DNA of 44,554 bases from an uncultured Bacteroidales bacterium. GTDB taxonomy: Bacteria; Bacteroidota; Bacteroidia; Bacteroidales; FEN-979. Both the position numbers and the translations under genes were made by a program. The stretch is taken from the NCBI GenBank assembly GCA_903845055.1, contig CAIMWF010000025.1:1-44554 (forward strand), written 5' to 3'. The notes beneath the pieces are model-generated. The model did no database searches. It had not been told where the DNA came from and was given only the letters and a program-made list of their open reading frames with translations. Shown in pieces: positions 23,638 through 32,264 of this stretch (position 1 is its first letter; each line of letters starts with the position of its first letter).

Positions 23638-25392
23638 TTAATTGATCATTACCATGCTTCCTTTTACGGTTGTTGTTCCCGAAGCCGATATCTCGGCCGA
23701 AGCCGAACCCTCCGCTTTCATTGCCGCGTTAGCCTTCAGTGAAATATTCACACCTTCAATACTGACGTCCCCGCTGGCTTTGATCGTGATGTCCTGTGCG
23801 CTCTCCATGCTGATCCCGGTTCCCGACATCACCACCTGGTTTGAATTTTGGTCAGTGAGCGTGATCTGTTTATCCTGTTCGCTGAAAACCATTTTATTTC
23901 CGGCCGGTGTTTCAATGGCAATGATTTTGTTTTCGTCGTCAAACTCCAGTTTCATATGCGAGCGGGTGTAAAAACCCTTGATGTTGTTTGTGTCGGCAGC
24001 CGTTACCGGCGCAGGCAGGCTGCTGCTGTTGAGCATCCCGAGCACGATGGCTTTCCTGGGATCATCATCCAGGAACCCTACGATCACTTCATCGTTGATT
24101 TCAGGACGGAAAAAACTGCCCCTCTGGTTCCCGGCATCAAGGGTTGCCACCCGGGCCCAGCATGTATTCTCTCCATCGGCTATTTGAGGCAGTTTTATTG
24201 AAATCCGGTCGTCACCCACGGGATCATTTTCCAGTGCGACCACAATGGCAACCTGGAGCCCGTGAACCGGTGGCAGCGCCCCTGAAGCGGCCCTCGCCCC
24301 GACATCATCAAACTGGTTTGCAAAGGCGACGGGCGACAGACCGAATTGCAGATCGGTTTCCCAGGTGCCTCCCGCGATTGACTGGCTCACGCCGCTTACG
24401 AATGCCTGGCCGTTAAACCGGTTACCAACGCCGTACAGGGTGATCAGGTCACCAGGATTAACGGCTGCAGTGCCGGTACATTTTACTCTTCCCCTGATCT
24501 TCGCGAGGTTGTTTCTCAATATCAGTGCTTTGGTGAACTCATCCGCCTCCTGTTCCGGTACCGGTGCATTGATGAAGAGGTGGAAAGTTCCTGTCCCGAG
24601 GGCCGTTGCAAGATCGGAAACGGAAAGATTCCCTTCAGCGGAAGCGACAGAAGATCCGGGTTCATCTGAGACAGTAATTTCCTGGTTGGCCTCATTCCAG
24701 GTCGTGGCGGAATAATTGTTGAAAGAATTCCTGGCATCGATCTCTCCTTCGAATTCAAGGATGGATGAACCGTAATAAAGCGAAAGTACACTCCCCGCAT
24801 TGAGCGAAGGAGCTTTGACCGTGATTGTGTCGTAACCGGGAATGACGGTCTTGCCATTTGACTCGGCCCGCATGTTGATAAAATCCCAGTCGGTTGCATT
24901 GTACTGGACCAGGCTCTCCTGCTGAACATTCGTCGCCTCCACATCCGAAGTGATGTTCCCGCTGTTCAGGATCTCCTCAATGGCTTCAGAGTCCTTCATG
25001 TTGCTGAACACCTTGTTTTTGTGGGTCAGGGTAAGGATAAAGGCCGCATGCTTGGCCACAATATTCAGCGTTGATGCCTGTTCCTGCAGGATTTTTATGG
25101 CATGTTTCACGATAATCCCCTTAAAAATCGTCTCATTGATCCCGTGGTAACCGGCCCTGATCTCGATTGCTTTACCGGGGATGAGAACATCCGCGTTGCT
25201 GACCTCGAAATCCTCGGTAGCTACATCGCCGTCAAGCAGCGTAATCTCGGCCTGGGGAATCCTCGACAATTCCCGGGTAATGAGAACGGAAAGCAGGCGG
25301 TATGCAGGGTTAAGTTCCACTCCTTCTACAAGGATGGTGTAGGAGGGGAGATCACTCGGGGCGGAAGTTGGCACCAGCCGGCTGTCGGGCAT
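23638..25392 (-). CDS. eCIS spike protein, VgrG/Pvc8-like
   Basis: A 584-aa protein with the typical gp27-gp5 fusion layout. Residues about 1-350 form the hub (YTILVEGVELNPAYRLLSVLITRELSRIPQ region and PLYYG-like GSVLSLYYGSSILEFEGEI). Residues about 375-460 form the gp5 OB-fold (VAIVVALENDPVGDDRISIKLP, then CWARVATLDAGNQRGSFFRPEINDEVIVGFLDDDPRKAIVLGML). The C-terminus is a beta-helix of alternating short strands (ITLTDQNSNQVVMSGTGI, DITIKASGDVSIEGVNISLKA) ending MVMIN. A trimer would form the needle that punctures the target membrane. Length is that of eCIS VgrG proteins. No C-terminal effector is attached. The following PAAR gene is a remnant. Confidence 0.95.
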   Translation of the reverse strand: MPDSRLVPTSAPSDLPSYTILVEGVELNPAYRLLSVLITRELSRIPQAEITLLDGDVATEDFEVSNADVLIPGKAIEIRAGYHGINETIFKGIIVKHAIKILQEQASTLNIVAKHAAFILTLTHKNKVFSNMKDSEAIEEILNSGNITSDVEATNVQQESLVQYNATDWDFINMRAESNGKTVIPGYDTITVKAPSLNAGSVLSLYYGSSILEFEGEIDARNSFNNYSATTWNEANQEITVSDEPGSSVASAEGNLSVSDLATALGTGTFHLFINAPVPEQEADEFTKALILRNNLAKIRGRVKCTGTAAVNPGDLITLYGVGNRFNGQAFVSGVSQSIAGGTWETDLQFGLSPVAFANQFDDVGARAASGALPPVHGLQVAIVVALENDPVGDDRISIKLPQIADGENTCWARVATLDAGNQRGSFFRPEINDEVIVGFLDDDPRKAIVLGMLNSSSLPAPVTAADTNNIKGFYTRSHMKLEFDDENKIIAIETPAGNKMVFSEQDKQITLTDQNSNQVVMSGTGISMESAQDITIKASGDVSIEGVNISLKANAAMKAEGSASAEISASGTTTVKGSMVMIN

Positions 25393-25395
25393 CGT

Positions 25396-26094
25396 CTAGG
25401 AATTTAATTTTTTTAACGGAGGGAAAAAGACCACGGTTCCGGCTTTCACCTCCCTGAAATTGTTCATCCCGTTCTTCCGGGCAACATCCAGGTAGTAATC
25501 ATTGCTGCGGTAAATTCCGAAAGCCATTGAAACGAGCCGGTCGCCGTCTTTGGCAACCCTCTTATGCGTAAGGTCGGGAGAATTCTTGTTGTTGATCAGT
25601 TCGCTGAGCTCCTGGTCGATGCAACTGGTGAAGACGCAATTTACCTTTGCACGCAGGGGATTCCCGTTGGGAGTGAACAGGTTGTAGGTGATGTCGATGG
25701 TTTTCAGCACACACTTGAGCAGCACCGAGCCGAACCTGATCATGACATAATTGGGCTTGTGTTCGTCCGACTTATAGGTGTATACTACATTGAGCAGTTG
25801 CTGTACCTCGTCGGGAACCACCTTTTTCACGCCGTTTACAGGTTTCACGCCATCTATGACAAACTCAAACACATAATCCTGCGGCTTGATCATCTTAAAC
25901 CGCATTTCACTGGAGGTGGAACCGGGGGGCTGACTCTCCTCCCGGTCGACCCGGAGCTTGACTGCGAGCGAGGCGGGGTTGAACATGGTCTCATACACAC
26001 CGGCATCGGGGTCCTTCTCCGTGAAATTATTGTTCCTGTACGCAGTGAGGGTCATCTTGGTCAGGTGGCCCGTTTCAGAGGTTGTACCAGGCAT
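25396..26094 (-). CDS. eCIS tube-associated protein with LysM-like C-terminus (Pvc7-like)
   Basis: A 232-aa protein. The first 180 residues match the contractile-injection-system tube-protein N-terminal family: the FTEKDPDAGVYETMFNPASL start, then SSEMRFKMIKPQDYVFEFVIDG and PNYVMIRFGSVLLKCVLKTIDITYNLFTPNGNPLRAKV. The end (RVAKDGDRLVSMAFGIYRSNDYYLDVARKNGMNNFREVKAGTVVFFPP) resembles the LysM-like fold of gp53/Pvc7-type hub or wedge proteins. It should link spike and inner tube. Its ATG overlaps the stop of the 51-aa gene by one base, and it stops 3 bases before VgrG, showing tight coupling. Confidence 0.88.
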   Translation of the reverse strand: MPGTTSETGHLTKMTLTAYRNNNFTEKDPDAGVYETMFNPASLAVKLRVDREESQPPGSTSSEMRFKMIKPQDYVFEFVIDGVKPVNGVKKVVPDEVQQLLNVVYTYKSDEHKPNYVMIRFGSVLLKCVLKTIDITYNLFTPNGNPLRAKVNCVFTSCIDQELSELINNKNSPDLTHKRVAKDGDRLVSMAFGIYRSNDYYLDVARKNGMNNFREVKAGTVVFFPPLKKLNS

Positions 26095-26249
26095 CAGCGT
26101 TCGTTTTTGGTTTTACACTTTTTCAATACCTCGTCGAGGATCTTCTGCAAACGCTTTGCATCATCTTCGGGGGGGACCTTGACGGGATGGTCTGCGGGAT
26201 TATCGCTGATCGTAGCGCGAATCACCAGTTCGTTAATTTCAACAGGCAT
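26094..26249 (-). CDS. Small eCIS protein, DUF5908-like, 51 aa
   Basis: A short gene starting at ATG 26249, four bases after the second tube gene, with TGA overlapping the next ATG by one base. The protein reads MPVEINELVIRATISDN, then a Pro-rich middle (HPVKVPPEDD) and a charged helix (KRLQKILDEVLKKCKTK). The 'MPvEI.ELvIra.v' start is the hallmark of the small DUF5908 proteins found at this place in Bacteroidota eCIS operons, between tube and LysM-like genes. The C-terminal helix could dimerise. Its function is unknown; position suggests a chaperone or a small baseplate part. Confidence 0.85.
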   Translation of the reverse strand: MPVEINELVIRATISDNPADHPVKVPPEDDAKRLQKILDEVLKKCKTKNER

Positions 26250-26253
26250 GGTT

Positions 26254-26715
26254 TCAAATTGTCAGTTCACGAAAATGGTCATAGGCCAGCTCCATGGTTT
26301 CAATAACCAGGGAGTTGTTATTTGCGTTAAATTCAGACACCAGGAGTTTTACCGGGTAGACATTGCTGAAATTCCAGCTTTTAACCGGCGTATGGAGTTC
26401 ATTGAGCAGGGTGACAAGCACGTTGCATGGCTGGATGTCCAGGTTGTTGATGGCTCGCCAGGCCCAGTCGGAGAGGGTCGAAGCGATCGGGAATAGTCCC
26501 CGTTTCAGGACAAGGTTTGGATGCCTTGCCCTGCCCGGGAGCTTGTGAACAAACCGGTTTTCACCTCCCTCCTCCAGTTCTTCGACGGCAAGCTCGGCCG
26601 ATAGCCCTGATACCTCGGCAAACTGTGAGTCAATGGCCGGCAACATACCCGGCAAACCACTGAAGGTCACGGAAAAATGAAATGCGGGCAGGGGATATTG
26701 TATCGTCTCTGTCAT
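26254..26715 (-). CDS. eCIS inner tube protein, second copy (Pvc5-like)
   Basis: A 153-aa gp19-family tube protein: YPLPAFHFSVTFSG, then AEVSGLSAELAVEELEEGG, LPGRARHPNLVLKRGLFP and LLNELHTPVKSWNFSNVYPVKL. The pattern of 'F.v...g....fsEVsGL' and 'PnltLkRG' is diagnostic of Hcp-like CIS tube subunits. It is more divergent than the first copy and lies closer to the hub genes, so it probably forms the tube-initiator ring on the spike, as Pvc5/Afp5 do. It is located 30 bases after the first tube gene. Confidence 0.9.
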   Translation of the reverse strand: MTETIQYPLPAFHFSVTFSGLPGMLPAIDSQFAEVSGLSAELAVEELEEGGENRFVHKLPGRARHPNLVLKRGLFPIASTLSDWAWRAINNLDIQPCNVLVTLLNELHTPVKSWNFSNVYPVKLLVSEFNANNNSLVIETMELAYDHFRELTI

Positions 26716-26745
26716 TTGTTCGTCCAGGCCGGTCCGTTGTTTGCG

Positions 26746-27180
26746 CTACTGGTTTTCAACCGAAAGGCCCTCATGTGCGATCTCCATCAGCTCAATGGCG
26801 ACCTCGTTCCCGGAAGCCCTGAGGGTACTTCCCTCAATCTTCACGGGAAAGGCATTCCTTATTTTCCACACCATGACGGGTTCATGGTTCTCGTTGAGGA
26901 GGCTGATGGTGATGTCGCGGCGTTCGATCTTGTTCAGCTGGTGCGTGTTCCACCAGTTGTAGAATTCATTGTCGGAGGCTGTAACGCCTCGCTTCAGCGT
27001 AATGTTCGGATACTTCTGCATCCCGGGCATTTTGATGACCGAATAGTCGGGACTGGAGCCGTCGCGGTATTCAATGACCTGGGTTTCCATGTTTAACCCC
27101 GACACCTCCGAAAATCCGAAGCTGGAACCACCCCAGTCAACCCTGAAGTGAAATACCGGTAAAGGATATTTTGTTGCCAT
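26746..27180 (-). CDS. eCIS inner tube protein, main copy (Pvc1-like)
   Basis: A 144-aa gp19/Hcp-like tube subunit: MATKYPLPVFHFRVDWGG, FGFSEVSGLNMETQVIEYRDG, MPGMQKYPNITLKRG, DNEFYNWWNTHQLNKIERRDITISLLNE and VWKIRNAFPVKIEGSTL. Hexamers stack to form the inner tube that is driven out on firing. Length is exactly that of the family. It sits 34 bases after the sheath gene, and its more conserved sequence suggests it is the bulk tube protein. Confidence 0.93.
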   Translation of the reverse strand: MATKYPLPVFHFRVDWGGSSFGFSEVSGLNMETQVIEYRDGSSPDYSVIKMPGMQKYPNITLKRGVTASDNEFYNWWNTHQLNKIERRDITISLLNENHEPVMVWKIRNAFPVKIEGSTLRASGNEVAIELMEIAHEGLSVENQ

Positions 27181-27214
27181 ATCTTATAAAGTTGAATTCG
27201 TTAAAGATTGTTTT

Positions 27215-29236
27215 TTAGGATTGCTGCAGTTTGTGAGAGAATCTCAGGATGATGAATTCGGCAGGGCGCACGGCTGCTAGGCCGATCTCGATGATGAGTT
27301 TGCCTTCCAGGATATCCTGTGCCGTCATGGTGTAGCCCAGGCCCACATTGATATAGTAGGCCTGTTCAGGTTTTGCGCCGGCCAGGGCGCCTCTTCTCCA
27401 CAGGTTGTTCAGGAAGTTGTCGATCTGCCCGCGGACCTTCGCCCAAAGGTTGGCATCATTCGGCTCAAACACCGCCCATGAGGTTGATTTTTTGCAGCTC
27501 TCTTCCACGAAGCTGAAGAACCTGCGCACGGGAACGTATCTCCATTCGTTGTCGTTCCCGGCCAGGGTCCGGGAACCCCAGACGATGATTCCTTTTCCTG
27601 AGAAGGCCCGGATGGCGTTAACCGATTTCCCGGCATTCGGATCGACATTCAGCGATTCCTGGATGGAATCGTCGATGAATTCTGATACACTGTTCACCGA
27701 ATTGATGCTTATGTTGGCGGGTGCCTTCCAGACACCGCGGGTTGCATCAACCGCTGAAATAATCCCCGCGATGGCCCCCGAAGGCGGAATTGTGGTGGAT
27801 TTGGAGTTCAGGGAATTGAGAATCCCCTGGTAGAACGGAAGGTATTTCACGACGCTGTCGGCCTGGGTCGATTCGTATGCGAGACCCATTTCGGTCAGGG
27901 AGAGGAGGGCGTTGGCAGCAACGGTAAAAACCTCCCTGAGTTTACTTGCACATTGTGATATCTTATCGGTAGCCGCCGGACCGGAAATGAAATTCGGGTC
28001 GGCCGCGCTAATCACCATGGCCTTCAGCTCGTCGGAAAGGAATTTCGCCGAAAACCCGGTGTAGGTGTTCGGGTTGTTGAACAGGATCTTCGTCGCCAGG
28101 AACGCCTCATTGTCAAGGTCGATCAAATCCTGCATGCTCCCCTTTACATTGTTTTTGACAAACGATTTTGCCGAGGCCAGGAAATCGGGGTTTGTGATGA
28201 CCCTGGTGAGTGCGTTGACCGGATTGTCGGTGACCAGCCCGTCAATGTTCAGGAGAAGATTCCAGGTGAAGTTGAAAACGGATTGCAGGTTCCCGAGCGT
28301 ACCGGGAGTGTTGATATAGGCATTGAACTTTGTGTTGAATATTTCGCTGATGGTATCCCCCCCGCCCTGGGCGGCGATGAAGGCAGCGATGCCGGTGCTG
28401 ATGGCATCGTTGTCGGCAACCAGGTTTTCGACACCGGCAAGACGGTCTTTTATCTTTTTCCCGTTTTCATCCACATCGGTGTCTTTAACGAGGGCCTTCA
28501 GGGTTGTGGTGACCCCCGATTTTTTCAGGTTGGCGTTGATGGCCCTGAAAGAAAATGTTTTGTCATAACCGGTCCTGACCCACGGGTGGTAAGCGGCGCC
28601 ATATTTCAGGTTATTCATTCCAACATTGTTCCTGAATGACTCGACATCCGCGCCAAGGGTATTCCCTGTGGCTGAGTCCTTTACGTCGAGAATCGCGAAC
28701 CTGTCGCCAAGGGTTGCACATTGCAGGAGAGCGGCTTGCTGAAGGGCCCCCAGTTTATCTGCGGAAAGGGAAACCGCGTCGGGGAAAAGGATCAGTGTTG
28801 GCTCATCATATTTTTTCAGCTGTTCCAACCCGCCGCGCAGCCCCTTCGTGACATCCCCGAGGTCGATGGCATTGCTGTAGTTCCCGACGGAGACAATGTA
28901 GCAGGCCCCGCCGCCGTTGTCGTAAAACAGACGGATGCTGTCGTACAGGATGTATTTGCTGCTGTTCACCACGGTGGTGGCCGCATCGGGTACGTTGTAG
29001 ATATCGAGGTTTACGGAGATATCGGCGTAGGAGGGTCCGGCCCCGAAGAATTGCTCATATTCAAGCATGCTGGTGACACGGGTTGGAACATTCAACAGGT
29101 CGTTGGCAGTCAGATTCATGGCCTGGAAGGTGTAACCAATGAAAGCCGGAATGGCAGTCTCCACTTCGGCGACGGAAGGTGGGAATTTAGAGATCTCTTC
29201 TACGTAAACTCCCGGGGTTTTGTAAGATGTTGCCAT
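27215..29236 (-). CDS. eCIS contractile sheath protein
   Basis: A 673-aa phage_sheath-family protein. The N-terminus MATSYKTPGVYVEEI followed by VETAIPAFIGYT is the standard sheath N-arm, and the C-terminus has the conserved handshake region ending AAVRPAEFIILRFSH. Blocks such as PTLILFPDAVSL and the FRAINANLKKSG region belong to the surface domain. The middle (about residues 215-470) is a large mainly helical insertion that makes it much longer than Pvc2-type sheaths (about 350-450 aa). It is the only sheath gene in the window, whereas PVC-type systems carry three. It lies 27 bases after the 248-aa unknown gene. Confidence 0.95.
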   Translation of the reverse strand: MATSYKTPGVYVEEISKFPPSVAEVETAIPAFIGYTFQAMNLTANDLLNVPTRVTSMLEYEQFFGAGPSYADISVNLDIYNVPDAATTVVNSSKYILYDSIRLFYDNGGGACYIVSVGNYSNAIDLGDVTKGLRGGLEQLKKYDEPTLILFPDAVSLSADKLGALQQAALLQCATLGDRFAILDVKDSATGNTLGADVESFRNNVGMNNLKYGAAYHPWVRTGYDKTFSFRAINANLKKSGVTTTLKALVKDTDVDENGKKIKDRLAGVENLVADNDAISTGIAAFIAAQGGGDTISEIFNTKFNAYINTPGTLGNLQSVFNFTWNLLLNIDGLVTDNPVNALTRVITNPDFLASAKSFVKNNVKGSMQDLIDLDNEAFLATKILFNNPNTYTGFSAKFLSDELKAMVISAADPNFISGPAATDKISQCASKLREVFTVAANALLSLTEMGLAYESTQADSVVKYLPFYQGILNSLNSKSTTIPPSGAIAGIISAVDATRGVWKAPANISINSVNSVSEFIDDSIQESLNVDPNAGKSVNAIRAFSGKGIIVWGSRTLAGNDNEWRYVPVRRFFSFVEESCKKSTSWAVFEPNDANLWAKVRGQIDNFLNNLWRRGALAGAKPEQAYYINVGLGYTMTAQDILEGKLIIEIGLAAVRPAEFIILRFSHKLQQS

Positions 29237-29263
29237 AATTGTCGGTTTAATAAAATATTTGCG

Positions 29264-30010
29264 TTAAAGTTTCTGGATCGTATGGGTGAAATTCACAAAG
29301 TTTGTGTCGGATAAATCGGTCGGGTAGGTTAAAAAGCCTGTCCGTGTAATCTGGATCAAAATGATGGTAGCTGTAAATTCACTGCGGGTATCCAGGAATA
29401 TCTGGTCCGATTTTGACCCGATCTCCAGGATGAAAAACCCGGGAGCATATAAGTGCATGTCCCATGAACATGTAAAAAAACCATCGGATTGCATGGCATT
29501 TCCACCGGCAACTGTTTGTCCCGAAATATTTTTAATGAAGTAAGGCGCATAGGTTATCGCGTCCAGCCCTGCATCGGAGGCGTTTACTGTGCATGACCCG
29601 GCACCGGGCAATACTTTTGTCTTTTCATATTTCAAAGCGACCGGACCGGGTAGGGCAGTCTCCTTATTCCCGGTGAACAACGTCGGAAAACCCAGCAACT
29701 GGCTCGCCGGGTCGGGAAACATGATTAATTTTCCGGGAAGTCCTGCATCGTTAAAACTCAGGGTGAAAAACATCAGTTCATTGATTTCCATCGGGTAGAG
29801 GGGATCGATTCCGGTTAAACTGCCGTTCTGCATCCCGGGAACAAATACCTCAATCTGGCCGGGGTTTACGCGGTACCTTATTTTTTGAAGGTCGAACAAC
29901 ACAAGCGTGGAGGGGGAGGGTTCAAGCCGGAGACCCGTCGCCGAAGGCAAACCTGCGGTTTCGTACTGTATATTGACGCAGAATAGTTTCCTGTACCAAG
30001 TTATAACCAT
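29264..30010 (-). CDS. Unknown protein in eCIS operon, 248 aa
   Basis: I do not recognise this family. The protein has no signal peptide or membrane helix and is beta-rich, with regularly spaced strands such as LRLEPSPSTLVLFDLQKI, IEVFVPGMQNGSL, ELMFFTLSFND and SEFTATIILIQITRTGFL. It lies two bases after the DUF4255 gene and 27 bases before the sheath, so it is expressed with the structural genes. Placement between the terminator protein and the sheath suggests a cap adaptor or decoration protein. This is inference from position only. Confidence 0.7.
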   Translation of the reverse strand: MVITWYRKLFCVNIQYETAGLPSATGLRLEPSPSTLVLFDLQKIRYRVNPGQIEVFVPGMQNGSLTGIDPLYPMEINELMFFTLSFNDAGLPGKLIMFPDPASQLLGFPTLFTGNKETALPGPVALKYEKTKVLPGAGSCTVNASDAGLDAITYAPYFIKNISGQTVAGGNAMQSDGFFTCSWDMHLYAPGFFILEIGSKSDQIFLDTRSEFTATIILIQITRTGFLTYPTDLSDTNFVNFTHTIQKL

Positions 30011-30012
30011 GG

Positions 30013-30591
30013 CTACATTTTGTTAATCAGATCAATGCCGATCCCGGTCACCTCCCGCACCTGGTCAAGCATCCTGTCATCCTGGATGAGCAGCAGCCGA
30101 ACCTTGTACATGACCGAGGGGACCGGACTGTGTCCTGCCGATATCCAAAAAAGATTTTCCTGTTCAATAGTCTGGGTGTGAAGTTCAACCATCAGCGATT
30201 CCAGGACCGAGGCCTCTCCCGTGAGATCAGCCTGGCCGAATGTATTTTTCCCCTGGAGGATCGACATGATAAAGGAGACCTGCCTGAGGGCTTCCGTGTA
30301 TGCAGCGGCGTCGAACAGCGCCGAAAACAGGATGTAAAGGTTGATCTTGATCTCTGGATTGATGACGGTATAAAAATCGCTGGCGGGGTCGGCCTTCCGG
30401 TAATAATTCTGGTTCTTAAGGATGTTTTCCTCTTCGATGTGAATCAGGGTCAGGTGGATCTTGTTGTCAGCGGTGGTCTCTTTTCCAAGCGGCCCGGTTT
30501 TTACACTTTCGGTGGCCGGTGACAGTCCAAGTTTTTGGTTGAGTTCATTGTTAAGGAACTGACACAGGAAACCTAATGCAAGATGGATCAT
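30013..30591 (-). CDS. eCIS DUF4255 protein, sheath/tube terminator (Pvc16-like)
   Basis: A 192-aa protein with the DUF4255 pattern: FLCQFLNNELNQ at the start, IHLTLIHIEEENILKN, the core NLYILFSALFDAAAYTEALRQVSFIMSILQGKN, the LMVELHTQTIEQENLFWISAG region and PSVMYKVRLLLI near the end. In PVC and Afp this protein caps the distal end of sheath and tube. It is the first gene of the minus-strand operon, starting 86 bases from the divergent tape-measure gene. It has the usual length. Confidence 0.92.
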   Translation of the reverse strand: MIHLALGFLCQFLNNELNQKLGLSPATESVKTGPLGKETTADNKIHLTLIHIEEENILKNQNYYRKADPASDFYTVINPEIKINLYILFSALFDAAAYTEALRQVSFIMSILQGKNTFGQADLTGEASVLESLMVELHTQTIEQENLFWISAGHSPVPSVMYKVRLLLIQDDRMLDQVREVTGIGIDLINKM

Positions 30592-30676
30592 TTAATACCT
30601 TATTACAACCAAACAAATGTAAATACTTTTTTATTTAAAAAAATAGTATCAGCTTTGTTTTTTAAAAAATAATGCA
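30592..30676. promoter_or_regulatory. Divergent eCIS promoter region with an AT-rich palindrome
   Basis: Only 85 bases separate the two eCIS transcripts. On the minus strand TACATTTG matches the Bacteroidota -7 box, though no TTG sits at the right distance. ATACT (30623-30627) and AGTAT (30645-30649) flank an A/T tract as an imperfect palindrome centred between the two starts, a plausible shared operator. No sigma-54 pattern is present. Confidence 0.4.
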
Positions 30677-32131
30677 ATGAACCGCAAGGTACATATCAAC
30701 AAACTTATCCTGGATATAAGGTATCCATTGGTTTCCGATGGTCAAGAAGCCCTTGCAATGGCGCGTAAAGGGTTTGAAAATTTGATTTTGCCTGAGCTTG
30801 ATAAAATTACAGATCATTTACCTGACCGCGATATCAGGATCGGTCAGATAAATCTCGACCTTGGGGTGATCCGTGAGACAGAACTGGCCGAAAAACTGGC
30901 ATTGAAGATGGATGATGCATTCAAAAGTGCTGCAAATTCAGAGATGACAAACGGTCAGGATTATCTTTCCGGTGAAAAAAGGGCGATTGGTGACCGGGAG
31001 GAGGTGGGAATGCTTATTTCATACCTGGTCCTGGGTTATTACAGCATGCCGTTCGGGAAAGCAGGGGAATCCCTGCCTGAAGAATGGCTGAGCCGGGTCC
31101 TTTGGGGAGATGACCAGGAACTCATCAGGTTGATTTATGAACTGCTGGGGGGTACCCAGCTTTCGTTATGGAACCGCGAACAGGCACTTTCAAGATTGCT
31201 GCAGCTGGTCGCTCCGGGAGACAGGTTGAAATTCCTCGAAAGATTCAGCGACCTGTTGTCCGGCCCTTTGCAAGAAAAGACACGCAAGATCGTCCGGCAG
31301 CTGGAAGCGCTGAACCCCGGGCATTTTCTGCTGGTGGAAATAACCGATACCTTAAGTCACCTGGTCCTTCTGCATCGTAGCGGCGACGATACGGCTGAAG
31401 TCAACAATGCAGTCGACCGTTTCTGGGACCTGGCAAGATACAACGATACCCAAAAGGAACAGGTTCGCCGGGAAGGGGAGGGTGATCCCGGTCGCGCAGC
31501 GCCGGCGAATGGGATGCTGCCTGGTTTTTACGGGGAAAGACTGGTGCCCCTGTTCCCGGAAAGGCCGGGGGGCGTTCATGATGAACATAAGGAGGAACCT
31601 GCCCCTGATATTTTTGACATTCAGGAGCGGACCTTCATCATGAATACCGGGCTCGTTCTTCTTGTACCGTTTTTGCACCGTTTTTTTGAAAATGCCGGTC
31701 TCACGCACGAGGATGAATTTGTTTCCGGCCGCCACAGGATGCGGGCGGCATTCCTGCTGCACCGCATCGCGGAGCCTTCAGGGGCGTTTCATGAAGATGT
31801 CCTGCTGTTGAATAAACTGTTATGCGGCATCCCGGCGTCTGCAAGCGTCGACATTCACCAGAAACTGCTGCACCGCGAACGCCAGGAAATTGCCGATCTG
31901 CTCGGATCGGTCATTGCACATTGGAAAGCGCTTAAGAATACGACCAGCGCGGGTTTCCGCGACGCCTTTCTCCGGCGGAAGGGAACAATCGAAAAAAGTG
32001 GTGCCGATTACCTGGTAAGGGTTGAAACCCTGCCGCACGACATCCTGATGTCGTCCCTCCCATGGAGCATCGGCATGACCAGGTTCCCGTGGAACGATTA
32101 CACGGTCCATGCCGAATGGAATCTGCCATGA
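30677..32131 (+). CDS. eCIS tape-measure protein (CIS_TMP family)
   Basis: A 484-aa protein divergent from the main operon. The N-terminus shows the family start (HINKLILDIRYP, then FENLILPELDKI and IRIGQINLDLGVI). The C-terminal half holds the diagnostic region from about residue 322: MNTGLVLLVPFLHRFFENAG, then RMRAAFLLHRIAEPSGAFHEDVLLLNKLLCGIP, ending with WSIGMTRFPWNDYTVHAEW. In eCIS this family sets the length of the tube (Pvc14 role). At 484 residues it is at the short end, which would fit a short particle. The linker at about 270-315 is Gly/Pro/Glu-rich and probably disordered. Confidence 0.88.
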   Translation: MNRKVHINKLILDIRYPLVSDGQEALAMARKGFENLILPELDKITDHLPDRDIRIGQINLDLGVIRETELAEKLALKMDDAFKSAANSEMTNGQDYLSGEKRAIGDREEVGMLISYLVLGYYSMPFGKAGESLPEEWLSRVLWGDDQELIRLIYELLGGTQLSLWNREQALSRLLQLVAPGDRLKFLERFSDLLSGPLQEKTRKIVRQLEALNPGHFLLVEITDTLSHLVLLHRSGDDTAEVNNAVDRFWDLARYNDTQKEQVRREGEGDPGRAAPANGMLPGFYGERLVPLFPERPGGVHDEHKEEPAPDIFDIQERTFIMNTGLVLLVPFLHRFFENAGLTHEDEFVSGRHRMRAAFLLHRIAEPSGAFHEDVLLLNKLLCGIPASASVDIHQKLLHRERQEIADLLGSVIAHWKALKNTTSAGFRDAFLRRKGTIEKSGADYLVRVETLPHDILMSSLPWSIGMTRFPWNDYTVHAEWNLP

Positions 32132-32264
32132 AAATAAATTATCCTGAAGAGGCTCCTTTCATCCTTTGATTTTTCCTTTATCTTTACCATACGGTTCACT
32201 GCTGTTTTCAGTCCATGTAACTGGTGATCCGCGGGAATTCCATATCTGAAATCAAATCCGAATC

